From NCBI GenBank assembly GCA_027186245.1, contig CP114495.1, positions 201,001 through 265,000 of the forward strand: a stretch of 64,000 bases of DNA. The letters run 5' to 3'. The DNA comes from Coriaria nepalensis (lineage: Eukaryota > Streptophyta > Magnoliopsida > Cucurbitales > Coriariaceae). The first letter of the stretch is position 1; every line of letters begins with the position of its first letter. The notes beneath the pieces are model-generated. The model made no database searches, was not told the DNA's origin, and saw only the letters and a program-made list of their open reading frames with translations. This document shows, piece after piece, positions 1 through 12,278 of this stretch. The translations under genes and the position numbers were made by a program.

Positions 1-572
1 AACAAGTTCTTACTTTTGTATGAACAGAAGAATTCTACCGAACAAAATGCTCAAGGGTAATGATAAACTTTAGCTCAGTTCTGATGTTATATCAATCGTA
101 GGTCTTTGTTTAACTTTTCTGTGGATCAATGATTTGAACTGTAATCTAAACGCGAGGCTGAAAGCAGAAGTCGCTTCTGTTCTTTGACCAAACCAGGGGA
201 AGGGATAGAGAGAGAGACTAATCTGCAAAAGGAAAAACTTTGCTTTAGGCTTCAAGAGTAGATCCCAATAATGCTGTGACATAAAGAAGGGATGTCTATT
301 GCAACTCACTTTAACACATGTTGGTCCATTATTTGCTTTGTCTACATCGATCCATTCTTTGATAAGAAGAAAACGTTTTTGCTTTTATAAACCTTTTAGT
401 GTGAATCATTGCACAAGTGACGACAACTCAAAAAATGACTGTAGACACAACATGGGTAACTTAATACAAACAAAAATAAATATACAAACATTATAAGGTT
501 CATGTCCTGTAAATTTCTAATACGCAATTTTCCCCCTTTTTTAACCAGTCAACAAATGCAGTCACTAGTTTT
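1..572. other. 3' flank of the CNGC gene, no gene seen
   Basis: AT-rich sequence downstream of the minus-strand channel gene. It presumably holds that gene's 3' untranslated region, which would run from 572 downward. Short open frames on both strands show no family resemblance and no splice structure. Nothing else is recognisable. Confidence 0.5.
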
Positions 573-3386
573 CTACCTATTTTCTTCGGAAGTAAAATCA
601 GGCTCTGCCGGCTTTTGAAGCATCATGGGAGGTATTCTCTCAGGCACCCTACCCTTCCTTGTCCCATTCCGCCTCAAGGCTTTAAGCACATTTGCAGCAA
701 ACCGTGATGCATAAATAGTAGCGCCCAGACTAGGAGAACTCCCATTTGCCTTGGCCAATGCATCTTGCAACCTATTCTCTTCTTCACGTAGAGACTCTTC
801 CGACTTCTTCTTACAATACCTGCGCCAAGCCGCCTGTATAAAACAAGCAGCCCAAGTCCTCCACTGCTGTGAATAAAACCGGAAAGTGTGTCTTAACTGC
901 TTACTATGAAGTCTCCTAAACTGAGATGCTACAAACTTTAGGTCATACTCTTTCAGAGCAAAGGCCTCTACTTCTTTAAGGGCTCGAACAGTTCTAGTCG
1001 AGATGGGTAGATTAGTTGAGGAATGTGGGTCTAGAGCCCATGTGAATAGTTCTTCTCCACAAAAGTCTCCTGCCTTTAAGTATTCAGAATTGAAGAAACC
1101 GGTTCTTCCACCATTAGTAGTCATGGTCAATAGCTTGCCTCGCATGATGAAGAGCATCTCGTCAACAGGGTCTCCTTCCCTAACAACATAGCTCTCCTCT
1201 GTGTACAGTACTGGCTTGAGACGGTCACACATTGCGTCCAGTAGTTGTTCATCCATCTTCTCAAACATGGGCACCCTCATGAGAAGAGCCAAGCAGAGAT
1301 GACGCTTTATGTCCCTTCTGAGATCTTTCGGAAGATTCCGGACCAGATTCTCTTCGTCAACACCTCTGGTTTCTTGCCACTTGTACTGTTCGTATCTTCT
1401 GATCCGCTCCCTCAAACTCTCGGGGAGTAAACGGTGTGACATCCATTGTTCTGCGTCTCGCCTTTTCACTCTCATTTCCTCTAGTCTGGTAGTCGTGGAT
1501 TGCAAATATGTCTGATTCAAACACATCATATAGCAGTAATACACTTTAGTTAACTCTTAAAATGGATAAAAACCTCACATTAGCAAATAAGTTGTGTCCG
1601 ATTTCAAATGAATAAAAAGCAAACCTGCATATTTCCGATGAGAAATGAAAATAAAACCAAGCCAGATATGGAGATGAAAACTGCAAAGCAGATTTCCCAA
1701 ACATATGTACTGGTCGCAAGATTTTGACCAAGCGAACTGCATCCAAAAAAAATACATATGAATGTAGATTAGAAGATTTATTTGAGACTAAATTTATAAA
1801 TTAACTAAAATAAGGGCAACACTAATGCGAACAATGCGCACCTCAGATTTCTTAAGCCCCACCAGAAACAGTAAAACAATTTCTGTGGGAAATCCCTGGA
1901 CTCCACAACACCAGATTGAAGTGCATCAAGGAATATTCCAAAATCAAAAAGTGTTGTGTTAGCTTCTTGTATTGGACAAGAAGCATTCAAAACGTTCAAA
2001 AATTGATTATCTGCGGCCCCATAATCACAGTACAGTGAGCTGCGGCTGCAGCCGGTCTGTTTCCGACAAGCACGCTGCCAGCAAGTGGTTTCTCGTTCTA
2101 TAGAAAACAAGTACCAGAATGCTCCAAATACCTAACCAATAAAAATGTATATATATATATATATAAAGATTAGACTATTATTCAGAACCAGAAAGACAAA
2201 AGCAAGCACTAGTTCGTAACCTTACATGACTAGCTAGCATGTAAAGAAAAAGATTAAATGCAGCTCCGGCCCATGCAGTTTCAGTGAGTATACCAGAAGT
2301 CCTCGTGACATCCTTGTACAGAGGATAGATTCTAAGAACTCTTGGTATATATTGAAAGAAAACAACAAATTTCAGCAGATTCTTTGTGTTCAACGACTCT
2401 GATCCACTCATTCCCGGAATAATAATTAGAATCACCACCTATACAAATCATGAACAAAATTTAAGAGCTAAATGACTTGCTATCATCTGAAAATCTCTAA
2501 TAATCTTTACATTACGAAGTTGGCTTCACTCACCTGAGGAAGTGGGAGAACGGCTAGAATGTCGATAAGAAAATATGAGGCCAAATACCTCTTTGCTATT
2601 GCCCAAGCATCATGGACTAAAACACCTCTTCCAAATACTCTAGAAGAGGGGGCGATAAACCCAGTACGGAATTGAAAAATTATATGTACTATATAAAATA
2701 TGTCAGTGAATGAACGCAAAACACTAGCCGTGATTTCCATCTTCCTGTCCAGCCCAAGACACTTCCTATCATCATCAATCACAGGGACGTAGAAGAACAA
2801 AGGATCCAATGAGACGGCAAGAACACAAGACATTACAAATATCTTGTTCCATTTCTGAAGAAAAGGTCCTTGGGGATCGAGGATTTTCTTCCTGGGACCC
2901 AAGCCTTTGGCCACAAAAGTATTAAAGGAAGTGGATTTGAATGATTTTTTAACCCTTTTGATTCGGTCAGAACCTGATTCCAAGCCTCTTTGAAACTTTT
3001 CAGAGACCGAGTAAACTCTTGTTCTAAACTTTCTTGGGTTTGTTCCAGTATCTGCAGAATACAAACCCTGAGAAGGTTTGTCTAAGTTCCATTCATCGTG
3101 AAACCTGAAACAGAGAGATGAAAATTATGAAAACTCAATAGAGCCAATATCTAACTAATGTGGGTCGTACAGTTGAGCTCAATTTTCAAAATGCTATACC
3201 AAAGGCAATTCCTCTCAATGATGTGTACATCTTAGACACTTGAAATCCCAACACTCAAGCATGATTCAGTAAAACATTATTTTCAACCAGTATGGTCTGA
3301 TTTATTTTTATGATTATGACACATAAAAATATCTGGAGAAGGTGGCTTTAGACGAACCTTACGAGTTTCTCTTGCGGGTAGCTCAT
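573..3386 (-). CDS. Cyclic nucleotide-gated ion channel, CNGC1-like (group I)
   Basis: Plasma-membrane cation channel subunit of the plant CNGC family, which carries Ca2+ or K+ and is tuned by cyclic nucleotides and calmodulin. Six coding exons: 3386-3358, 3104-2534, 2438-2226, 2131-1842, 1736-1625 and 1511-573, all GT-AG, giving 717 aa, the usual family length. The first exon encodes only nine residues and part of the tenth (MSYPQEKLV...). Six transmembrane segments lie between about residues 95 and 405. The pore filter reads GQNL (371-374), as in most plant CNGCs. A cyclic-nucleotide-binding domain spans about 486-605 with the LKAGDFCGEELFTWALDP signature (550-567), followed by a calmodulin-binding IQ motif (about 628-641, FIQAAWRRYCKKK). 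The 5' leader and promoter lie above 3386. Group I is inferred from the DPQGPFLQKWNKIFV stretch and the N terminus; the exact paralogue is uncertain. Confidence 0.93.
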
Positions 3387-4810
3387 GACTATTCAAGTCC
3401 ACACAAAACAAGTTCAAAAGGGAATCAGCCTCCAAAATGTCGATGAAATCCAATCAACTACTACATTTACCACAAAGTTCTCTACGGTCAACCCTGAAAG
3501 AAAACTCAGAAGAAAAAACCCCCAAGTTAGAGCACTATCATAGTAGTAAATTCCACAGAAATTCGATATATGGCTCTAGAAGAAGACATGATCAAGATAA
3601 AATAACTGCACCACTATTAACAACAATTTGAACAACACTTCATTCTAATCAAATGGGGTTCCAATAAGTAGAGAAGACGAACTCATTAATTGGATATATG
3701 TTTCCCAATATGTTGAAAATCTGAAACACTACTTAACATCCCAATCAATGCATCCTCCGGAAGTATTATAACATCCATCCACTACCGTCCATAGATACAT
3801 AAGACCATGAAAAACCCACTTGAGATTTTGCAAGATAATGTTAGTAAGATTACCCCCGAAGTTCTACTACGTAAAAGATCACCAAAAAAAATGTCTGCTA
3901 CATCAAATTATAACTTCCTAAAGCAGTCAAAATTTACTTCAACAGAACATGAATAGCATCACAGCCTAAGGGGGGAAAAAAGGGAAACAATTTACATCTA
4001 AAATTTCCCAAACTGGCCAGTATGGCAGTATCTCAATCCATTTGATACTGCATCTGAATTCCCAAAATCTACAGCAACAATTTGAAAAAAGAAAAACACC
4101 CGAAGAAGAAAAAAAATCCCAAATTCTAACACTGAAACTAGAAAACCAACAAAAAAAAAAATCGAGCTATTGAAAGAAGAAAAGAAAAGTAAGACTTCGA
4201 AAAAAAAAAACAAAAAACACAAAGGGCCGATTCTTTTAAAGAGATGGAAAGTAAAACATACGCCGAAGATAGGAAGATCAAGGCGAAAAGGGTAACTCCA
4301 TCAGAACTGATGAATAACTATTAAAACAGCTCGGAACTTTGGGGGTTGCCATTTGCTGCTCTTCACAATAATAGGAAGTTTCTCGGAGTCTTCTATCAAG
4401 TCTACAATATATTTTTTTCTTCCTAATTTTCTTCAATAAAACTATAAACTTTAATATAAAATTAAATATTTTAATTAGACAGAGGCCGGAGATTAGTCCA
4501 AGGGAACTTTGGTTTCATTGGAGAATGGGGTCCGCTCTGAAATTGAAATCTACAAACTATAATAAAACTGTTTGTCCCAAAAAAAAAAACATTAAACTAA
4601 ACTAAACTGTAATAAAAATCTGCAATTTATCAGGACTTCTCCTCTTATCATACGCATTACGTACTACGAACGATTGTGTCTTGTACAGTTTACTTTAGTT
4701 GCCGAATCCAATTAACGTGTTTGATTTTGAAACTATATAAATCTAATTGTCTTCGTAATCCAATTTATCTTATAATCCAAAATAACAAATAAATATAGTT
4801 CAAATCAAAA

Positions 4811-4987
4811 GTTGACCTTGTCTTAACTAACTTGGGAATCTTTGTAATATCGATCCTAATAGTTGACCCCTTCCTTTTGACTTCCAACCTACAATGCAAT
4901 CTGTTTGGCGACAGATGGAACAATAAACGACAAAAGATCTTAGAGATTAAAACTTAATCAATTTGATTATTCAATCTAGCGTTGACC
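4811..4987. promoter_or_regulatory. Cluster of four W-box cores
   Basis: TTGACC or TTGACT occurs at about 4812, 4863, 4877 and 4982, all on the plus strand within 180 bases of the shared CNGC/PP2C upstream region. TTGAC[C/T] is the consensus bound by WRKY factors. Occupancy is inference; in AT-rich DNA some of these could be chance. Confidence 0.35.
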
Positions 4988-5156
4988 AAAACATTCATTC
5001 ATAGCCTGATTGATCTAACACCTGATTTGTATTTTACTTATTGTCGACATGTCGGCATGTGGCTGGGGTTTCTTATGTGCGGGTCTGGCCCATGGGTCCA
5101 GCCGTCCTAATTGGGCTTTTCTTCTTAGAGATGTATTTTGTAACTTTTAGAAAAAA

Positions 5157-5205
5157 TAAAAACAAAAAACAAAAAACAAAAAACAAAAAACAAAAAACAA
5201 AAAAG
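5157..5205. repeat. (AAAAAC)n microsatellite
   Basis: About seven direct copies of a six- to seven-base A-rich unit ending in C, upstream of the PP2C leader. Simple-sequence repeat, no coding meaning. Confidence 0.8.
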
Positions 5206-5400
5206 GAAAATGGAAAATGGAAAAAGGAAATTTATATCCAGAGTGGATGCATGGGAAGCGCCACGTTGTCTGCCTCAGTCACTCTTCGCTTCCGATGCTT
5301 CGAAAAAGCAACCACCGCTTCTCTCTCTCTTTTCTTACCATCTCTATCTACCTCCTCAATCTCTCTCTCTCTCCCTCTCGAGCTCGGATTCTTCATAGGT

Positions 5401-6271
5401 TAGGAGCTTTCTAAAAGGAATCATATATGCAGCTAGATTCTCCGTGTTTGAACAAGGCCACATCACATTCGCATCTTCCACTTGCTTCGACCTGTTTCAG
5501 ATCCTCTTCCCACTTATGGTATACGAATCCGATCCATCCATTCTCCGACCCCACGTTTAGGGATTTCCCCTCCAAATCTCCATTGATTCGCTTATTTCCT
5601 TTTTTTTTTTTCCCCGTTTGTTCACCTGAAATGTGTACGGCAACAAATGATTTGATTAACTTAAAAGACTGCAATTTGGTTATATGTGCATATATATGTT
5701 ATTTTCCAGTTTCTAATTTTTTCTTGGTTTCTGAGAACAATGTGGAAATGGAAATGGTGGAAAGCGAAGATCATTTACGGTTCATTTCATTTTCAGCTTT
5801 CACATCCGTGGTTGATGGGAAGCTTTTTAGCTGGGTTTGCTGGAAGGGATAAAAACTGTATTTTTTGCCTGAGTGATTTTCTCATTTTCAGTGCACTACT
5901 TATTTCCCACTTTTACTTTTTCCTTTCACTTTATTTTTGGTTTTTGCGTGTCAAGTGGAACTGCGAAATTCTTGCAATTTAAGTTACTTTCGTCTTTTTT
6001 TCTGAAGTAGTTCTTTAGATAAGTAGCGTGATAGCCTCATGCCAGATTATATACATATGAAGGGAAAGATTTGAAGATGTCAATCTCTTTACTTGTTCAA
6101 CAACTTTGCTGCAATCAATTTTTTTGAATATGAAGCAAAGCACCCACCTTTTTCCAGTGGGCATTTTATTTTATTCAACTATAGGTTTTGATTACCTTAG
6201 TATTCTAATACTTTTCATTGTTATTAAGCAGTTATTTGCTGATAAATCGAAGTCTGGATCGATTGATTTAG
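5401..6271 (+). other. Probable 5' leader with intron of the PP2C gene
   Basis: Pyrimidine-rich sequence at 5315-5600 followed by T-rich intron-like sequence and an acceptor TTATTAAGCAG at 6221-6231. The coding exon is read from 6272, so a non-coding first exon and leader intron are likely. The exact donor is not resolved. Open frames in this stretch look like chance. Confidence 0.4.
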
Positions 6272-8395
6272 ATGGTATATTGCGGTGGCATAAGGAGTTT
6301 GATTGCTCAAGCTGGACATATAGGAATATTCTTCAAAAGACGGCTCCAATTCAGGGTTATCTGGAAGAGTTTCCCTGCTGCGCCTCGCTTAGTAAATTCG
6401 TGTATGAGTGATTTCAGAACTGGTTTAAGAATGATGGTAGATATGGGTGATACTACAAAGCGCGGTCCAGTTGCTGGTATGTTGCCCGAGAAAGATGAAG
6501 ATGGTGGATATTTTAGTGGAGGGTGGAAAAGGTGTATCTTCATTCTTCTAATTAGTTATCATCAGAAACTGCTTCTATCTTTGAAACTTCCGTTGTATAC
6601 ATGGTTGTATAGCCGAAAGAAGAGTCAATATTCTTCCGTTTCATTCCTACCCTCTCTGTCTCTCACCTTTTCTTTCTTTGCATTTTTCTGATTGATAGTG
6701 AGGACGAGAAACTAAGCTGTGGATATTCAAGTTTCAGAGGAAAGAGAGCTACGATGGAGGATTTCTATGATTTTAAAACATCCAAGATTGATGGTCAAAC
6801 AGTCTGCCTGTTTGGCATATTTGATGGTTAGGGATCTTTCATCATTTCTTCCTTGAGAATTATGCGCTTCTATGGGAATATACTGTAGAACTACTTGATA
6901 GAGTGGTACTTTTAAACGCCATTTCAGCCACTTGAATACTGGTTTAGAGCAGATGCTCTTTTGAATAAGCGGAAAACAACATATTCTTTTTACCTATTAA
7001 TATAGTATCAATTGTACGACAGGTCATGGTGGATCTCGCACTGCTGAGTATTTGAAGGAGCATCTCTTTGAGAATCTCATGAAGCATCCCCAATTTATAT
7101 CAGACACCAAATCGGCTATCAGTGCGTTCAACTTCTTTCATGATCCCTTATTACATCTTATTTAGCATTAAGGATTTCAGTGTTATGTGGTTGTTGCATA
7201 TCCCCCATCCTCCTTGTTGGTGGAAATATTTTGTATGTTTAATGTTTAAGATAGGCCTTCACAGATTAAATAGCAAGAGTTTTTGTCATTTCCTGCTTAG
7301 CAGTTTTCGGGTCCTGTACAGCCTTCAACATGGCAACATGCTATTCATCCTGGTAACTTTAACAAGCTTGCAGGTGAAACATATAGGAAGACGGATGCTG
7401 ATTTTTTGGATGCTGAAAAAGATACTTACCGGGAAGATGGTTCTACTGCCTCAACAGCAGTGATTGTTGGTAACCATCTTTACGTTGCCAATGTTGGAGA
7501 TTCGCGCACTGTAATTTCAAAGGCTGGAAAAGGTGCTATTTTAGGAGGTTTATTTTAAATACAAGTTCTTAGATATGTATGTATAATTAAGAGTGCATAT
7601 TACATGGTAGATCATGTAAATGTTTTATGGAAAAATGACGAATCTGCTGCTATTTTATCCGTACAGCAATTCCTCTTTCTGATGATCATAAACCTAATAG
7701 AACCGATGAGAAACAGAGAATTGAGAGTGCAGGAGGTGTTGTCATGTGGACAGGCAAGGTTTCATATAAATATTCGAAGCATCATTTTCCCCTATATCAA
7801 AATGAGTGATGATAAGCTCATGGAGTAAACTTAAATTATAACTTATTGATTCTGTTTGTCAGGCACTTGGAGGGTAGGAGGCATCTTGGCTATGTCTCGT
7901 GCTTTCGGTAACCGAATGTTGAAGCAATTTGTTGTTGCAGATCCTGAAATCCAGGTAGCTAATCAACATGATTTTGGTGTTATCCCTTTTTAAAGTCATT
8001 GTATAGATGGAGAGATAAATAGCCTGAAAAACAAAATAAAATCAATGTCTGGGCAATGGCAGGATCAAGAAATTGATGAAGATTTGGAGGTGCTAGTGCT
8101 TGCAAGTGATGGGCTGTGGGATGTGGTTTCCAATGAGGTATCCAATCATTCACTCCTTTTGATATGTATATGTATATATGAAAGTCTCTAATCGCCATTA
8201 ATGTATGCATTCTTTCAGGATGCGGTGTTGCTGGCTCAAACAGAAGAGGAACCCGAAGGAGCAGCTCGGAGGCTAACAGAAGCCGCTTTCACACAAGGTA
8301 GTGCTGACAACATAACATGCGTTGTTGTTAGGTTCCACCATGACAAACCCGAAGATCCATCTGCATCCGAGAACGATTCAAACTTTCATCTTTAA
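6272..8395 (+). CDS. Protein phosphatase 2C (clade F/At1g43900-like)
   Basis: Mg2+/Mn2+-dependent Ser/Thr phosphatase. Eight coding exons: 6272-6531, 6699-6826, 7023-7121, 7374-7532, 7667-7753, 7863-7954, 8063-8137 and 8219-8395, giving 358 aa. Catalytic motifs are intact: [12 protein letters not shown] (100-111, metal-binding Glu/Asp), FDGHGG (128-133), [22 protein letters not shown] (289-295) and GSADN (327-331). The N-terminal extension of about 85 residues is basic and poorly conserved. In-frame Met codons at residues 45 and 54 are alternative starts, so the true start is uncertain. The fifth intron (7754-7862) starts with GC instead of GT, and only that junction restores the conserved MWTGTWRVGG block. 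Clade placement comes from the [19 protein letters not shown] and DEDGGY-SGGW blocks. It is not visibly an ABA co-receptor (clade A) PP2C. Confidence 0.92.
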
Positions 8396-10142
8396 TCGAA
8401 TCTTGTAATACGTACTCGAACAGAATCATTATCATCTTGATTAGTCATTGGTGCTGTTTGTACAGTATCATTTTGACCTGTTTATTCTTGGATTGTGTTA
8501 ATCGTAACCTCCAATATTTACATCGAAATGCTTTCTGCATGCATTGTCATTATTTTTAAAGGTCTCCCTTCATGATCTCTGACTTGTCAACTACTTGCAT
8601 TGAAGTTAAAGGTCATTGCATTTCTTGAACATGGTTAACAAGCCAAGTCTAATTAATTGGTTAAACAAAGATGGTAAGTACTAATTAGATAATTATTATT
8701 TTTTCTTTCTTTTTTTAAATCTAAGTAATTAGATTCAAGTTTAGACAATGCATGAAGATTTGTAATGGGTAAGGTAAATCCAAAGTGATTAAGTAGACTT
8801 TATAAATCTTAATTATGAAATGTTCTTATCTATATTATATTATATTATATTAGATACATATATGTATATGTATATGTGAATTTAGGATAATATAAAAGAA
8901 TTTGACTTTATTAATATTCCAAAAAAACTCTTTTACCTTTTTCTTTGACAGAAAATACTTCCTAAATGATTCCACTTTAAGCAAATTGCTAACCTGTACA
9001 AGAAGAGTAAGAAAACTAACCATAGTTAAGGTCTTCTGTTCCCACTTTCAAGTTTCAATCAATTTAAAATATATATATAAATAAATTTTTTTTATATATA
9101 AATAAAATCAAACCTATAACCAAACCCATACTTGTTTTTTTTGTTTTTTTTTCCTCTCCCCAAAACAAAATTGGGATTTTTGGGGGCATTTTTGAATTCG
9201 GTCAGGTCTGTAGGAGTGTTTTGACAAATGGGAAACTGTGCGAGGTGATGGTCTTCTCTGATTCAAATATCTTGTTTTCGAGTCCCATTTTCAACTCCTT
9301 TGTCCTGGTAATTGCTCAAATTTTCCTACTTTTTAAATATTTTGGTTTCACAATTTCATCTTTTTCTCGATAATTTTGGTTTTCTCTCTTCCGAATCCAG
9401 TGGCCCTAAGGTTTCGTTTTTGATCCGAATTGCATGATTTCACACGAGCTTTACTGTAATTTGACCGTTACTTTTGAGTTTTGAACTCTTTGCTTTCTGG
9501 ATCAATGGTTAGCTTGTTATTGGATTTCACTTTTCTAGGTCACCTTAGCTTCTTGTGAATTCTGGAGTATGATTTCCTTCTGCAGACCGTGTAATATATA
9601 ATGTTGAAGGAAGAAAAACTGGGTCTTGATTTGCTCTATATAATGACCATCTTAAAGTTCTTTCCTGGTCATTTTAAGTATACGGGTATTGGATGGGATC
9701 TGAGTTTCTGACAGAAAATGGTAGTTGTATGTTTGGGCTGTGTCATGTTTAGAATCTTGTCCAAAAAATAAATGGCACATGTTGTTGTATGTTTTCTCTG
9801 CTAATGGGTAGAAATATTAATTTGGTCCCTTGTTTTCTTTTAGGAAATGAACTTACGGTTCTGCTCTGTCATTTATATTCTGAATTTATACTTATACCAA
9901 TCTTGAAAATTTAAGCCATGTTTCAGAATATAGATCTTGTTATTATGTAGAGAAGTCGGTCTTTGTTTAGAAATGAATTGTATCATTTCATTAGAGTATA
10001 TATAACTTTGGTACTGAACAAGTGCCAGTAGTTTTGACAAATTGTTTCATTTTTTTTCTTGTATCAAGCATTTAACTGCCCTACATTTCTATCTCAGAGT
10101 GAAAGTGATTTGTGGCAGTAGGTAGAGAGTCCTTGGGAGGCC
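8396..10142. other. PP2C 3' flank and DnaJ-gene promoter with leader
   Basis: The first 200 bases are probably the PP2C 3' untranslated region. From about 9130 the sequence looks like a 5' leader: a CT-rich stretch, then a candidate donor CCTG/GTAATT near 9308 and acceptor TTTGTGGCAG near 10118, which would place an 800-base intron in the DnaJ leader. This is inference from splice consensus only. No gene is seen on either strand. Confidence 0.4.
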
Positions 10143-12278
10143 ATGGAGTGCAATAAGGATGAGGCGGTGAGAGCTAAGGAGATTGCTGAAAGGAAGTTTA
10201 CGGAAAGAAATTATGCATCTGCAAGGAAGTTTGCTGTGAAGGCTCAAAATCTGTATCCTGGACTAGATGGTCTCACTCAGATGATGACAACTATTGATGT
10301 GTCTGCCTCTGCCGAGAATAAAGTAAATGGCGAAATGGACTGGTATGGAATACTAGGTGTAACCCATTTGGCTGATGATGAGACAATTCGGAAACAATAT
10401 CGGAAACTGGCTCTAACCCTTCATCCGGATAAAAACAAGTCTCTAGGAGCAGAGGGTGCCTTTAAATTAGTCTCAGAGGCTTGGAGTTTACTATCTGATA
10501 AGGAAAAGAGGCTAGCGTATAATCGGATTACGGACTCAAAGCAATGTCAACAGAAAGTTCCTACCCACACTACTCCAAGTCCTTCAGCAACCCCAGGCTC
10601 GAATGGTTTTCCAAATTTCAGTAGTAATGTTACTTCAAGTGCGAGGAATCCACAAAGTAGTACTGCCCGAGCAAGCGCTACTTCGTTGCAGAGAAAAACC
10701 GAAACTTTTTGGACCCTCTGCAACCGGTGTAAGACTCATTATGAGTACCTGAGGACATATCTAAATCACACTCTTCTATGTCCTAATTGTCACGAGGCTT
10801 TTTTGGCCTTAGAGAAGTCTCCACCTCCAAATGTTTTGAAGCCATCCAATCTTTCTTATCGCCAGCAGCAACAAAATTCAAGACAGAATCAGAGTAATAG
10901 CAATGCATATAATCTTGGAAGAAATTCAGGAGTATCCCATAATTCGGAATCTGGGTCAGCAGGTTTTAGTTCATTCAACAATAGAAACTTTCAATGGAGT
11001 CCTTCCTCGAGAACAGCTGCTCAAGATGCTAGTGTTGTTCAGTGGGCAAGTGAGAAAGTGAAGAGAGATTGTGATGATTCACAGTCAGCTGCTGAGTGGG
11101 AGAGAAATCAGGTGTTGAAAAAGCAAAGAGTGAATGATGATCGAATCCACGGGCATGGGGTCTGCTTGGCAAGTCAAGTGGCCAGGAGAGATGGAGAAGC
11201 TGGACCAGAAGGAGGTCAATCAGACTCGCAGAGAATGTATGGTCTTAATAGTGCTTATCCTAAGATCAATGGCCAGCGGGAGCTGTCAGTTGTTGAAACT
11301 CGAAAAATGCTAGTGCATAAGGCACGGAATGAAATTTGCAAGAAACTTGAGGAATGGAGTTTATCAAGTGGAGGAAAAAGTGGGGGTAAAGGGAACAACA
11401 AAGCACAGAAGAGTGTGGCAAATTGTAAATCTTCTATTATCAGTAAAAGACATCAAGTTAAGTCTTCAGTAGGTTCTTCAGCTGATGATAATACAGGAGG
11501 TAAAAAAGCAAATGAGATGCTGACAATTAATGTTCCAGATTCTGATTTTCATAATTTCGATTCAGACCGGGATGAGGCTTCATTTAGAGATGATCAAGTG
11601 TGGGCAGCTTATGATGATGATGATGGAATGCCTCGTTTCTATGCTCGAATCCATAAGGTGATCTCTAGAAAGCCATTTAAAATGCGAATCAGTTGGCTTA
11701 ACTCTAGAACATGTAGTGAATTCAGCCCTTTAGACTGGGTTGGTTTGGGTTTTATTAAAGTGTGTGGAGATTTTCGGGTGGGAAGATATGAAGCATCAGG
11801 ATCATTGAACTCCTTCTCACATAGAGTTCATTGGGAAAAAGGTATGCGTGGCGCTGTTCGTATTTTTCCTCAAAAGGGTGAAATCTGGGCTCTTTACAGA
11901 AATTGGTCCAATCTATGGAATGAAAATACACCGGATGAAATAGTACACGAGTATGAAATGGTAGAAGTAGTAGATGATTTTAAGGAAGAGGAGGGTATTT
12001 GTGTTACTCCACTTGTCAAGGTTCCCGGTTTTAGGACAGTGTTCCGTAAAAGCACAGACCCGAAAGAAGTTAGGAGGATTTTGAAAGACGAGATGTTCAG
12101 GTTTTCTCATCAGGTACCTAGTTACTTGCTTACAGGTAACGAAGCTGATGATTCTCCTGAAGGTTGTCGCGAATTAGATCCAGCAGCTACTCCATTGGAC
12201 CTCATCACAGAAGCCAAAGATTCTTCCATGATGGAGCAAAATGGAAAAGATGAAGAGACATTGCAAAGTGATACATAA
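10143..12278 (+). CDS. DnaJ (Hsp40) domain protein with C-terminal DUF3444
   Basis: Single-exon gene of 711 aa, probably a co-chaperone acting with Hsp70; the role of DUF3444 is not established. The start MECNKDEAVRAKEIAE is the stereotyped N terminus of this plant family. Order of domains: helical N-terminal segment (1-60), J-domain (66-127) with an intact HPD at 94-96, a low-complexity linker, a two-CxxC zinc-ribbon-like segment (C193, C196, C213, C216), a basic Ser/Asn/Gln-rich middle with a KKQR-type nuclear-localisation-like stretch, then DUF3444 (about 460-670: DQVWAAYDDDDGMPRFYA, SWL, VHWEKG, GEIWALYRNW, VPGFRTVF). It probably acts in the nucleus or cytosol. The intronless coding region with an intron only in the leader is normal for this family. 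Confidence 0.94.
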   Translation: MECNKDEAVRAKEIAERKFTERNYASARKFAVKAQNLYPGLDGLTQMMTTIDVSASAENKVNGEMDWYGILGVTHLADDETIRKQYRKLALTLHPDKNKSLGAEGAFKLVSEAWSLLSDKEKRLAYNRITDSKQCQQKVPTHTTPSPSATPGSNGFPNFSSNVTSSARNPQSSTARASATSLQRKTETFWTLCNRCKTHYEYLRTYLNHTLLCPNCHEAFLALEKSPPPNVLKPSNLSYRQQQQNSRQNQSNSNAYNLGRNSGVSHNSESGSAGFSSFNNRNFQWSPSSRTAAQDASVVQWASEKVKRDCDDSQSAAEWERNQVLKKQRVNDDRIHGHGVCLASQVARRDGEAGPEGGQSDSQRMYGLNSAYPKINGQRELSVVETRKMLVHKARNEICKKLEEWSLSSGGKSGGKGNNKAQKSVANCKSSIISKRHQVKSSVGSSADDNTGGKKANEMLTINVPDSDFHNFDSDRDEASFRDDQVWAAYDDDDGMPRFYARIHKVISRKPFKMRISWLNSRTCSEFSPLDWVGLGFIKVCGDFRVGRYEASGSLNSFSHRVHWEKGMRGAVRIFPQKGEIWALYRNWSNLWNENTPDEIVHEYEMVEVVDDFKEEEGICVTPLVKVPGFRTVFRKSTDPKEVRRILKDEMFRFSHQVPSYLLTGNEADDSPEGCRELDPAATPLDLITEAKDSSMMEQNGKDEETLQSDT

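Larger units (their letters stand above)
3387..5400. other. Leader and shared upstream region between CNGC and PP2C
   Basis: Two kilobases between divergent genes. The 3387-4390 part probably holds the CNGC 5' untranslated region, since poly-purine stretches on the plus strand read as pyrimidine-rich leader on the minus strand. The 4400-5300 part is AT-rich promoter sequence with a W-box cluster (separate entry) and an (AAAAAC)n run at about 5157-5205. A CT-rich segment at 5315-5390 looks like the start of the PP2C leader. No coding gene is seen. Confidence 0.5.
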
